A DNA stretch of 64,000 nt from positions 1 through 64,000 of the forward strand of contig JANYAK010000003.1 in the NCBI GenBank assembly GCA_025361335.1, given 5' to 3'. Source of the stretch: Coriobacteriia bacterium. GTDB lineage: Bacteria; Actinomycetota; Coriobacteriia; Anaerosomatales; PALSA-660. The notes under the pieces are model-generated. The model saw nothing but the letters and a program-made list of their open reading frames with translations, was not told the DNA's origin and searched no databases. Made by a program: the position numbers and the translations under genes. Positions 1-8,668 of the stretch are shown here, in pieces; the first letter of the stretch is position 1, and every line of letters starts with the position of its first letter.

Positions 1-146
1 CAGTAGCTGCCCGACCGGGTGGCGCGCGAAAGGGCTCCGTCGTGAGGCTGGCCCGAGTACCGCTCCTTCGGGGAGGCGTGAAACGGGAAGTCGGTGACTA
101 GACACTCCGCAGGCGAGGTTTCTTGGGACACCTCTATGTAGTGGCA

Positions 147-174
147 GGCCCGGCCCATTCGGACCGGGCCTTTC
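147..174 (+). terminator. Intrinsic-terminator-like hairpin (GGCCCGG...CCGGGCC then TTT); may serve a plus-strand transcript ending here and/or queD
   Basis: Perfect 7-bp arms 147-153/164-170 followed by TTT on plus strand; adjacent to the queD stop on minus strand. Confidence 0.6.
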
Positions 175-182
175 CGTGTCTC

Positions 183-548
183 TCAGGGCCGGTAGACGAG
201 GCGCGCCACGGGCGATTCCCATACCGCGACCTCCACGACCTTCACGCCGGGATCGACCGCGGCCGCCAGCCGCTCGTAGACGACGCGCGCCAGGTTCTCC
301 GCCGTGGCGTTCATCTCGTCGAACGGCGGCACATCGTTGAGCATGACGTGGTCGTATGGCGCCAACACCGTCTCAAGGTCGTCCTTCAGCCGCTTGAAGT
401 CGTAGACGATCCCGATCTCGTCGAGTGCGGACCCCGCCACCGTGGCCTCGACGTCCCACGTGTGACCGTGGAGTCCCCGGCACTCCCCCGGATATCCTCG
501 CAGGGCGTGCGCGGCGTCGAAATGTCCCTTGACCGTGAGTTCATACAT
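183..548 (-). CDS. queD: 6-carboxy-5,6,7,8-tetrahydropterin synthase (QueD family)
   Basis: MYELTVKGHFDAAHALRGYPGECRGLHGHTW: QueD/PTPS zinc-site motif. Confidence 0.93.
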   Translation of the reverse strand: MYELTVKGHFDAAHALRGYPGECRGLHGHTWDVEATVAGSALDEIGIVYDFKRLKDDLETVLAPYDHVMLNDVPPFDEMNATAENLARVVYERLAAAVDPGVKVVEVAVWESPVARLVYRP

Positions 549-556
549 CGAGGCTC

Positions 557-1015
557 CTAACCGAACAGAGGCGGCTGCCCGCCGCTGTCGCCCACGCCGT
601 CACCCACCGTGCACCGCCGGTCCATCGCAACGTTGCACAGTTCGTCGGCCATCTGGTTCTCAGCCCGCCGGACGTGGACGACCTTGAAGCGCTCGAAGCG
701 CGTCAGAAGCGCGACTGCGCGGGCATGCAGTGGGATCAGCCCCGCGTTGCGGACGCGGTACTGGCCGTTGACCTGCTTGACCATGAGCTCGGAGTCGGCG
801 CGCACCTCGATGTGCGACACGCCCTGGTCGACCGCCGTGGCCAGCCCCCAGATGAGCGCCTCGTACTCGGCCACGTTGTTGGTGGCCTCCCCGAGGTAGC
901 GGCCCCCGCTGCGGACGACCTCCCCGGCGCAGTCCTCGAGGACGAACCCGGCGCCCGCCGGACCCGGGTTGCCCCGGGCTCCCCCGTCGGTGCGGAGAAC
1001 ATGCGGCGCGGGCAT
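557..1015 (-). CDS. Ribonuclease HI-like protein
   Basis: LRTDGGARGNPGPAGAGFVL... NNVAEYEALIWGL: RNase H type I motifs. Confidence 0.92.
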   Translation of the reverse strand: MPAPHVLRTDGGARGNPGPAGAGFVLEDCAGEVVRSGGRYLGEATNNVAEYEALIWGLATAVDQGVSHIEVRADSELMVKQVNGQYRVRNAGLIPLHARAVALLTRFERFKVVHVRRAENQMADELCNVAMDRRCTVGDGVGDSGGQPPLFG

Positions 1016-1732
1016 CTACCGCTGCCTCACGATGAGCATCCGGTGGCACATGGGGCATTCTCCGACATCGGGACCGGACAGCAGGCGGTCGAGCAGCCCC
1101 GCGGGCATGCCCACACGGCACACGCTGCACGTGTGGCCCTCCAGGACTCCCAGAGCGATCCCATGTCGCGCCTCACGCAGGGTCTCGTACTTCGATCGGA
1201 GTGCGGGAGACAGGCGTTCGGACAGCGCGGCGCGCTCCGCGGCCAAGACGTCGAGATCGTGGATGAGCGACCCGCCCCTGACCTTGAACGCGCTCACGAG
1301 CTCGGCTTCCTTCGCCTTGCCCGCGGTCACGGCGGCCGCGATACGCGCGACTTGCGCCGTCGCCGCGTCGCGCTTGGCCATCCCGGCCAGCACGTCGTTC
1401 TCGAGCGCATCCAGCCGGCGTTTCAGGGCGCTGAGCTCCAGCGAGATGGCCTGCAGCTCCTTCGGGTGCGTGACAGATCCCGACAGCAGCTTCGCCTGCT
1501 CGGTCTCGATCTTGCCGGAAAACACCGCCGCCTCATCCTCGAGCCTCTTGATCCCCGCGTCGATGGCGCGCGCGGCGACCTCGCTGCGGCGCAGCAGCGT
1601 CTCGATCTCGGCGATCTTGGCCCGAGCGACGAGGATCGCGCGCTTCTCGGGTATCTCGTCGAGCTGCTTGCTCACGCGCAGCGCGCGGAGGTCGTGGTCC
1701 TGCAGTTCGGCCAGGATTCGCGTCTCTTGCAT
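1016..1732 (-). CDS. C4-type zinc ribbon / coiled-coil protein (DUF164-like)
   Basis: Coiled-coil body plus C-terminal CSVCRVGMP...CPMCHRML; usual neighbour of RNase HI and Nif3 in Actinobacteria. Confidence 0.88.
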   Translation of the reverse strand: MQETRILAELQDHDLRALRVSKQLDEIPEKRAILVARAKIAEIETLLRRSEVAARAIDAGIKRLEDEAAVFSGKIETEQAKLLSGSVTHPKELQAISLELSALKRRLDALENDVLAGMAKRDAATAQVARIAAAVTAGKAKEAELVSAFKVRGGSLIHDLDVLAAERAALSERLSPALRSKYETLREARHGIALGVLEGHTCSVCRVGMPAGLLDRLLSGPDVGECPMCHRMLIVRQR

Positions 1733-2845
1733 CTAAGACCCCTCCGACGTCCACCAATGAGTACGTGCGGCGTCTACGACCACGTTGCCCGAGCCGATCC
1801 CGGGAGTACGTGCCGCGGCCGCGGCCAGGAAGGGCACCATGGGCCATTCGGTGGCGTCGTGACCTGCCTCGATGACCGTCAGCCCCATCGTCACCGCGTC
1901 GAGCGCCTCATGATAGCGCAGCTCGCCGGTCACGATGACGTCCGCGCCCGCGGCGCGAGCATCCGGGAGCAGGGACCCCCCGGAGCCCGGGGCGATGGCG
2001 ATCCTGGCGATCCGCCGGGACCGCGGGCCCCACACCGTCGGACGGACGTCGAGCGCGCGTGCCACCGACGCCGCCACCCTCTCCAAGGTGGATGCCGGCG
2101 GAGCGTCGCACAGGCGCCCGAGTCGTGCCGCGCCGCGGGATATCCCCGCCTCTCCGACGACGATGAGCGGCTCCTCGTACGGGTGCGCCGCTCTCAGCGC
2201 GTCGATGACGGCGGCAGCGCGGTCCCGTGCGCAGACCGCCTCGATGCGCGTCTCCGGAGCCACGACCGCTCCCGACGCTGCCTTCCCTACCGGCGTCGAG
2301 TCGGGCAGCGGGGTGTAGCGACCCTCTCCCCCGCCCACGAACGAACATGCGTCGTACGATCCGACGCGTCCGGCGCCCGCGTCGGCGAGCGCCCCCAGCA
2401 GCCTCTCAACGGCACCGGGTGGAGCATACGTCGTGATGGTGGCGACCTGCTGGTCGGACCGCTCCAGCGGCTCACCCGCGGACAGGCCCAGTGCGATCGG
2501 CAGCGCCGACGCCCCCGCGGGCGATCGGTCCAGGTTGGTGTGGGCGGCGACGAGCGCGATCCCCGCGCGCGTCGCCGCGAACGGGACGCCGGCCATCCCC
2601 GCGGCCGCCCGCAGCCCGGCGGGCGCTTCCAGGAACGCGGGGTGGTGCGTGAGCAGGACGCCCGCGCCGGCGTCGATCGCACCGGCGAGCGCCTCGGGAG
2701 TCGGGTCCAAGGACACGAACACCCGGCGCAGCGGCGCCTCCGCGTCCCCCGTGAGAAGCCCGACCCGGTCCCACGGCTCCGCCCACTGCGACGGCATCTC
2801 CCGCTGCAGCGTATCGAGCAGATCGGCAACGCGCGCTCCCGTCAC
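1733..2845 (-). CDS. Nif3-like dinuclear metal-center protein
   Basis: WDRVGLLTGD...LTHHP...AAHTNLD...EAGHDATEWPMV: NIF3 family motifs. Confidence 0.92.
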   Translation of the reverse strand: MTGARVADLLDTLQREMPSQWAEPWDRVGLLTGDAEAPLRRVFVSLDPTPEALAGAIDAGAGVLLTHHPAFLEAPAGLRAAAGMAGVPFAATRAGIALVAAHTNLDRSPAGASALPIALGLSAGEPLERSDQQVATITTYAPPGAVERLLGALADAGAGRVGSYDACSFVGGGEGRYTPLPDSTPVGKAASGAVVAPETRIEAVCARDRAAAVIDALRAAHPYEEPLIVVGEAGISRGAARLGRLCDAPPASTLERVAASVARALDVRPTVWGPRSRRIARIAIAPGSGGSLLPDARAAGADVIVTGELRYHEALDAVTMGLTVIEAGHDATEWPMVPFLAAAAARTPGIGSGNVVVDAARTHWWTSEGS

Positions 2846-3639
2846 AGCCCTACCTCCTCAGCCACTCGTCCTCGGAATACCATTATCGAGTCGTACCCCG
2901 CCTCACGCAGGAGGTGCCGGGCAGCGGACAGGTCGCGGCCGACGTCCGCGGGGGTGTGCGCGTCGGAGCCGGTCGTCGCGGGTACGCCCGCGGCGCGACA
3001 GGCGCGCAGCAACCCCAGAGCCGGGTAGATCTCGGCGCAGGGCTTGCGCAGCCCGGCACTGTTGACCTCGACAGCCACGCCCGCGGACGCGAAGGCGTCG
3101 GCGGTCGCCTCGTACCAGACGCGCAGTCCGTGCGCGGGGCGGTCGCCGAACTTCTTCACCAGATCCGGATGCGCCATCACGTCGAACAGGCCGCTCGCGC
3201 ACGCCCGCGAGAGATCGTCGAAGTAGCGCTTCCACAGGCGATCGGGTGTCCACTCCGCATAGCGCGCTCGCAAGTCGGGGTCGTCGAAGGCCCAGTCGTC
3301 GATGAAATGCACCGAGCCGAGCACGATATCGAAGGGGTAGGCATCCAGCGCCTCCGCCACCATGCCCTCGTGCCGCGGTATCCAGTCAGCCTCGACGCCG
3401 AGCAGCACCTCGGGTCCGCCGCTGGTGACGCACTCGGCGGCAAGGGCGCGGACCTCGGAGACGTAGTCGGGTAGCTCCCGCCATGCCATCGCGTAGCCGG
3501 AAGGATACCCGGCCGGCAGCGGCAGATGGTCGCAGAACGCCATGGTGCGCACACCTGCCGCCGCAGCGGCTGCGGCATACTCCGCCACGGCCCCCTCGGC
3601 ATGTCCGCACCGGGACGTGTGCACGTGCAGATCGATCAT
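2842..3639 (-). CDS. PHP-domain phosphohydrolase (histidinol-phosphatase type)
   Basis: MIDLHVHTSRCGHAEG...FCDHLPLP...SDAHTP: PHP metal-binding motifs. Confidence 0.85.
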   Translation of the reverse strand: MIDLHVHTSRCGHAEGAVAEYAAAAAAAGVRTMAFCDHLPLPAGYPSGYAMAWRELPDYVSEVRALAAECVTSGGPEVLLGVEADWIPRHEGMVAEALDAYPFDIVLGSVHFIDDWAFDDPDLRARYAEWTPDRLWKRYFDDLSRACASGLFDVMAHPDLVKKFGDRPAHGLRVWYEATADAFASAGVAVEVNSAGLRKPCAEIYPALGLLRACRAAGVPATTGSDAHTPADVGRDLSAARHLLREAGYDSIMVFRGRVAEEVGL

Positions 3640-4685
3640 CTCGCCTCCCCCACTTCGCCGCCACCCAGCACGATGTCCCCGTCGCGGCACACCACGGCCT
3701 GTCCTGGCGCCACGGCCTCCACGAAGGAATCGAAGCGTACGACGAGGCGCCCCGCCTCGACACCCGCGATCGCCCGGTGCTCCTGGCCGCGGTAGCGGAC
3801 CTGCCCACTCACGCGGCGCGGGGCATCACCGCCACGCCACGCGAGATGGTCGGCCCATACCGTGGAGACCCGAAGGTCCGCGCGGTCGCCGACCACGACC
3901 CTGCGCTCGCCGGGCAGGACCTGCGTGACGTACGCGGGCGTTCCGCGCTGCACGCCGGTCCCCTTGCGCTGGCCTATCGTGAACCCCACCGCCCCGTCGT
4001 GGTGCCCGACGACGTCACCGGAACCGTCCACCAGCTCCCCGGGCTCGAACGCCTCGGGCCGACGGCCACGGACGAACGCCCGCACGTCTCCGTCGGGGAC
4101 GAAACACGTCTCCTGACTCTCGGCGTGCATCGCGGTGGGAAGTCCCCGCGCGAGTGCCTGCGCCCTCACGTCGGGCTTGGTGAGGTCTCCGACCGGGAAC
4201 GCCGCGTGCGCGAGCTGCTCGGGTGTCATCCGATACAGGAAGTAGGCCTGATCCTTCGCGCGGTCGGCCGCCCTCGCGAGCCACGCGACCCCGTCTGCGT
4301 CGACGGAGATCCTGGCGTAGTGACCCGTCGCCAGCAGGTCCACGTCCTGGAGCCTCGCCCGCCGCAGCAGCTCGCCGTACTTCACAGAATCGTTGCAGGC
4401 GATGCAGGGATTCGGCGTGCGCCCGGCCGCGTACTCCTCGCAGAACATCTCCACGACGGCGCTGTCGAACACGTCGCGCATGTCCAGGGTGTAGTGCGGG
4501 ATGCCGAGAAGGTCGCACACGCGCTTCGCGTCACGGACCGAGCCCGAGGGGCAGCATCCTCCCGGGGCGTCCTCCCCCTGCAGCCTCATCGTGACCCCTG
4601 TGACGTCGTGCCCCGCTTCGACCAGGAGCGCGGCGGCGACCGATGAGTCGACGCCTCCGCTCATCGCGGCCCAGACGCGCGCCAT
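3636..4685 (-). CDS. mnmA: tRNA 2-thiouridylase MnmA
   Basis: VWAAMSGGVDSSVAAALL (PP-loop), TPNPCIACN, TGHYAR. Confidence 0.96.
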   Translation of the reverse strand: MARVWAAMSGGVDSSVAAALLVEAGHDVTGVTMRLQGEDAPGGCCPSGSVRDAKRVCDLLGIPHYTLDMRDVFDSAVVEMFCEEYAAGRTPNPCIACNDSVKYGELLRRARLQDVDLLATGHYARISVDADGVAWLARAADRAKDQAYFLYRMTPEQLAHAAFPVGDLTKPDVRAQALARGLPTAMHAESQETCFVPDGDVRAFVRGRRPEAFEPGELVDGSGDVVGHHDGAVGFTIGQRKGTGVQRGTPAYVTQVLPGERRVVVGDRADLRVSTVWADHLAWRGGDAPRRVSGQVRYRGQEHRAIAGVEAGRLVVRFDSFVEAVAPGQAVVCRDGDIVLGGGEVGEAR

Positions 4686-4721
4686 GGCCCGATCACCGCC
4701 CCCCGTGTCGGGAGGTCGCGA

Positions 4722-5189
4722 TCACAGGTCGCACGCCTCCGGTGTGGTCGGGATGGCCTCGGCGTGCGGGTCGAAGTTCGGATCCTCCGACAGGATCGGG
4801 CCGGCGATGGGCGGTCGGCCGTTCTTGACGAGGTAGTCGTCGACGGCGGCCTTCAGGCCATCCGTGGCGAGTACCGAGCAATGCATCTTCGCCGGCGGCA
4901 GTCCGCCGAGCTCCTCGGCGACGTGCTTCTTGGTGATCGATACCGCTTCTTCGAGCGACATGCCCCGCGCCATCTCCGTGACGATGGACGACGTCGCGAT
5001 GGCCGCCCCGCAGCCGAGCGTCTGGAACTTGATGTCGTCGATATGGTCGTTCTCGACCGAGATCGTGATCTTCATGACATCGCCGCATACCGGGTTGCCG
5101 ACCTCGCCCACGCCGTCGGCGTCGGGGATCACGCCCACGTTGCGCGGGTTGTTGAAGTGATCCATCACCTTGTCCGAGTAGAGCATCAT
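4722..5189 (-). CDS. iscU: NifU/IscU-type Fe-S scaffold
   Basis: MMLYSDKVMDHFNNPRNVG...GNPVCGDVMKI...TLGCGAAIATSS; start chosen inside the longer ORF. Confidence 0.94.
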   Translation of the reverse strand: MMLYSDKVMDHFNNPRNVGVIPDADGVGEVGNPVCGDVMKITISVENDHIDDIKFQTLGCGAAIATSSIVTEMARGMSLEEAVSITKKHVAEELGGLPPAKMHCSVLATDGLKAAVDDYLVKNGRPPIAGPILSEDPNFDPHAEAIPTTPEACDL

Positions 5190-5245
5190 CCCTCGCTTCT
5201 CTTCATCGTCCGCCTCCGCGCCCGGCCGACGGACCGTGATCCTCC

Positions 5246-6442
5246 CTACGATCCATTCCCGAACATGCGCGCATACACCGGGGACATGGCTCTCAAGCGC
5301 TCGATGATCGGCGGGAGCACGTCCAGGAAGTAGTCGATGTCCTCCGTCGTCGTGAAGCGTCCTATCGTCAGCCGGAGCGAGCCGTGCGCGATCTCGGGAG
5401 GACAGCCGATGGCGAGCAGGACGTGGCTCGGCTCGAGCGACCCCGACGAGCATGCCGAGCCCGTCGAGACGGCGATGCCGCGGTTGTCGAGCTGGAGGAG
5501 CATGGCCTCACCCTCGACCCCCTTGATGACGAGGTTCGCCGTGCCGGGGAGGTGAGCGTCGAGCGTGCCGTTCAGTGCCGTGTTCGGCATGGCGAGGATG
5601 CCTTGGATGGCGCGATCGCGCAGGGCCGTCTCGCGCGGGTTCTCGGTCTCGCGCTCCTCCTCCATCAACTCGAGCGCGCGCGCGAACCCCACGGCGCCGG
5701 CGACATTCTGGGTGCCCGAGCGGCGCTTACCTTCCTGGCCGCCTCCCATGATGAGCGCCTCGTAAGGAGTGCCCCTTTTCAGGTACATCACGCCGACACC
5801 CTTGGGTCCGTAGATCTTGTGACCGGTGAACGTCGCGGCGTCCACGCCGAGGTCCTTCGCGTCCCAGGCCACCTTGCCGAGCACCTGCACGGCGTCTGTG
5901 TGGAAGTACGCTCCCGACTCATGGGCGACCGCGGCCAGTTCTTTGATCGGCATGACCGTGCCCAGCTCGTTGTTCGCGTGCATCACCGAGACGAGAGCCG
6001 TGTCGGGCCTCATGACCGCGCGCAGGTCGTCGGCGTACACGACGCCATCAGGCCTCGGCATCACGATGCTGACTTCGAACCCGTGCTTGCCGAGGTACTC
6101 GGCCGGCTCGAGGACCGCCTTGTGCTCGAAGCCCGACACGACGATGTGTGCGCCCCGGCCACGCGTCACCGCGGCACGCGAGATGCCGAGCACCGCGGCG
6201 TTGTCGCCCTCGCTGCCTCCGCCCGTGAACACGACCTCCGGCACGTTGGCGCCGATGAGCGCCGCGACGCGCTCGCGTGCGTCCTCCAGCCCCCGGTAGG
6301 CGTCGCGGCCGAGCGCATAGAGGCTGTTGGCGTTGCCGTATCGTTCGCTCATGAACGGCAGCATGGCCTCGAGCACCCGCGCGTCGACCGGAGTGGTCGC
6401 CGCGTAGTCGAGGTATATGGTCCTGCTCTCTTCCTGTGCCAT
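5246..6442 (-). CDS. iscS: Cysteine desulfurase
   Basis: IYLDYAATTPVD...TFTGHKIYGPKGVG...STGSACSSG. Confidence 0.96.
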   Translation of the reverse strand: MAQEESRTIYLDYAATTPVDARVLEAMLPFMSERYGNANSLYALGRDAYRGLEDARERVAALIGANVPEVVFTGGGSEGDNAAVLGISRAAVTRGRGAHIVVSGFEHKAVLEPAEYLGKHGFEVSIVMPRPDGVVYADDLRAVMRPDTALVSVMHANNELGTVMPIKELAAVAHESGAYFHTDAVQVLGKVAWDAKDLGVDAATFTGHKIYGPKGVGVMYLKRGTPYEALIMGGGQEGKRRSGTQNVAGAVGFARALELMEEERETENPRETALRDRAIQGILAMPNTALNGTLDAHLPGTANLVIKGVEGEAMLLQLDNRGIAVSTGSACSSGSLEPSHVLLAIGCPPEIAHGSLRLTIGRFTTTEDIDYFLDVLPPIIERLRAMSPVYARMFGNGS

Positions 6443-6462
6443 GACTCTGAAGCGCCTCCTCA

Positions 6463-6906
6463 TCAGGCGGTCCGGTGCGGACCGCGTTCTCCCGAATCGA
6501 TGGCGGTCTGCGAGCCCGCCAGAGTGCCGAGACTGGTGGTGGCGAAGACGTCTCTGAGAGCCTCCGTCGCACGCGTCCACACAGTTCCGGCCGCGCACAC
6601 CGGGCTGCGTTCGCAACCGCCGCCTCCTCCGCACTGCGTCGGCTGCAGCGGTCCCTCGAGCGCCTCGACAACGTCCAGAACGGTGATCGCCATGGGGTCG
6701 CGGCTCAACTCGAACCCTCCGCGCGCCCCCCGGACGGCGGTGACGAGGCCCGCCTGCCGCATGGAGACGAACAGCTGCTCGAGGAACTTCGGTGGGATCT
6801 TCTGACGCTCGGCCACGCCTCGCGCGCTGACAGGCCCGCCGCCGTAGCGGCAGGCCAAGTCGATGAGGGCGAGTAGCCCGTACTCGCTGCGCGCTGTCAG
6901 ACGCAT
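6463..6906 (-). CDS. iscR: Rrf2-family transcriptional regulator (IscR-like)
   Basis: MRLTARSEYGLLALIDLA...Rrf2 winged helix; CGGGGGCERSPVC Cys cluster; adjacent to iscS/iscU. Confidence 0.93.
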   Translation of the reverse strand: MRLTARSEYGLLALIDLACRYGGGPVSARGVAERQKIPPKFLEQLFVSMRQAGLVTAVRGARGGFELSRDPMAITVLDVVEALEGPLQPTQCGGGGGCERSPVCAAGTVWTRATEALRDVFATTSLGTLAGSQTAIDSGERGPHRTA

Positions 6907-6934
6907 GCCATGCTCCGCCCTGTCCGTCAATCCC

Positions 6935-6947
6935 TACCTATAAGGTA
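6935..6947. promoter_or_regulatory. Candidate Rrf2/IscR operator TACCT-ATA-AGGTA
   Basis: 13-bp inverted repeat about 30 bp upstream of the iscR start. Confidence 0.55.
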
Positions 6948-6998
6948 TGGAATGGACGATAGGCTCGCGAACAGCGGCTGTCAACGGTCCGTGACGGG

Positions 6999-7044
6999 CG
7001 GTCTGTCCGCCGGTCTCTCCGCGGTCTCTCCGCGGTCTCTCCGC
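6999..7044. repeat. 11-bp tandem repeat, CGGTCTCTCCG x3 plus one degenerate upstream copy
   Basis: Read directly: cggtctgtccgc cggtctctccg cggtctctccg cggtctctccg cg. Confidence 0.9.
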
Positions 7045-7051
7045 GACGAAG

Positions 7052-7744
7052 TCAGTCCTCCACGTTAGCCGAGCGGATCACCGACAGGACCTCGCCCACG
7101 TCGATGTTGGCCACCGGCGCTAGGAGGATCACCGCCTTGGCGTGGTCGACCGCACCCGACGTCTGGAGCCGCACTATCTCCTCGAGATGGTCGAGCCAGA
7201 TGACCCTCATGACGTGATACAGGTGCCCCTGGCGGATCGCAACCTTGAAGACGTCGGCCGACTGCTGGCCGTCCACGATGAACAGGACGGCGGCATCCGG
7301 GCCCGCGAGCTGCTCCCTGTGAGTCGAGATCTCGGACACGTAGTGGCTCGCCGCAGCCATGGAGACGGGCCGGTCGACGGCGCGCGTGAGGATGGTCACC
7401 CCGGTCGGGGAATCCCACACACCGTCGGGACGCGCGTCGAAGCCGAGCGTCGCACCCGCGGCCGAGGCGCGCGCCCGGAACTGCCGGCGCAACGCGGCGT
7501 CCTGGTCGTCCTTGGCCGTCGACGGGGTGAGTACCACGCCGGGCAGGGCCTCCTGAGCCTCCTCGCGAAGTTCCCGCACCGCCTTGGGCGTGCCAAGGTC
7601 GCGGACGTCGCGCGTCAACGCGTCCTTCGCGTCCATCGTGAGCAGCTCCGCGAACCGCGGGTTGCTGACCTCCAACTTGAGCCCGAAGACCTCAAGCACC
7701 GCGAATCGGCAGTTCTCGTCGGACTCTCGGTCGTCCTTGGACAT
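7052..7744 (-). CDS. Uncharacterized protein, 230 aa
   Basis: Long ORF with coding-like composition; MSKDDRESDENCRFAVLEVFG start; no confidently recognised family. Confidence 0.75.
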   Translation of the reverse strand: MSKDDRESDENCRFAVLEVFGLKLEVSNPRFAELLTMDAKDALTRDVRDLGTPKAVRELREEAQEALPGVVLTPSTAKDDQDAALRRQFRARASAAGATLGFDARPDGVWDSPTGVTILTRAVDRPVSMAAASHYVSEISTHREQLAGPDAAVLFIVDGQQSADVFKVAIRQGHLYHVMRVIWLDHLEEIVRLQTSGAVDHAKAVILLAPVANIDVGEVLSVIRSANVED

Positions 7745-8072
7745 CGGATGGGCTCCTCTCGAGCGGTCGGGTTCGGCGAGCGTGGGGCATCCTTCCGGTT
7801 CCACAATATACGTATCGTCGCTCTCAAGCGACCGCCGAACTGAACCCGTCCGCGCGTCGTCGCCGGATCGGCGCCGCTCGGAGCCTATGAGCTCGCGGTC
7901 ACGCTCCCCTGGAGCCCACACGGCGGATGTGGACCCGAGGTGCGTTGCGAGGCCGGTGCGTGCGTGTTACAGTCTGCTCCCGCGTCTCCGGGGGGAGGTC
8001 CCGGTCTCGCAGGACGGAGATCCGCGGTCGACAGCGACAGGGTCGCGAGGGCCCGCCGGATTCCACAAGAGG

Positions 8073-8110
8073 AAGCCCCGCTCACGGCGTCTCGCCGGGC
8101 GGGGCTTTCG
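8073..8110 (-). terminator. Terminator of the rib operon
   Basis: AAGCCCCGC...GCGGGGCTT arms 57 nt past the ribH stop, T-rich tract on both sides. Confidence 0.75.
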
Positions 8111-8163
8111 GCATCTTCGACCCGATCCGCGCGTCGCGCGCCGTCGGCGGCGGGATCGTCGCG

Positions 8164-8625
8164 CTACATGCCTTTGAGCAGGTTCGCCATCTCGATGGCC
8201 GCGGACGCCGCGTCCCAGCCCTTGTTGCCGTGCTTGGTTCCCGCGCGCTCCACGGCCTGCTCGATGGAGTCGGCGGTCACGACGCCGAACGATATCGGCA
8301 CCCCTGAGTCCAGCGAGGCCTTCGCGACGCCCTTGGACACCTCGGCGGCGACATACTCGAAGTGAGGCGTCGCACCGCGGATCACGACCCCCAGCGCTAT
8401 GACCGCCGAATACTTGCCCGAGTCGGCCATCTTCTTGGCCAGCAGCGGTATCTCGAAGGCTCCCGGCACCCATGCCACATCCACATCGGCCTCCGCCACC
8501 CCGTGACGCTGCAGCGCGTCTTCGGCGCCGCCCAGCAGCCGGCTGGACAGCAGCTCGTTGAATCGGCTCACGACGATCCCGATCTTGAGCCCAGAACCGA
8601 TCAGATCACCCTCGAAGACGGTCAT
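8164..8625 (-). CDS. ribH: 6,7-dimethyl-8-ribityllumazine synthase
   Basis: [24 protein letters not shown]...VPGAFEIPL...[14 protein letters not shown]. Confidence 0.97.
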   Translation of the reverse strand: MTVFEGDLIGSGLKIGIVVSRFNELLSSRLLGGAEDALQRHGVAEADVDVAWVPGAFEIPLLAKKMADSGKYSAVIALGVVIRGATPHFEYVAAEVSKGVAKASLDSGVPISFGVVTADSIEQAVERAGTKHGNKGWDAASAAIEMANLLKGM

Positions 8626-8668
8626 CTTGCTGTTCCGCCCCCTTCCCTTGTCCGGCCACTCCCCGACC

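Noticed and set aside
1-174. rnpB (RNase P RNA) or tmRNA assignment
   Set aside because: Expected 3' consensus sequences were not found in the visible part.
674-3028. 784-aa plus-strand ORF
   Set aside because: Antisense to four well-supported minus-strand genes; Arg/His/Asp-rich composition typical of shadow ORFs in GC-rich DNA.
5384-6805. 473-aa plus-strand ORF
   Set aside because: Antisense to iscS and iscR; low-complexity shadow frame.
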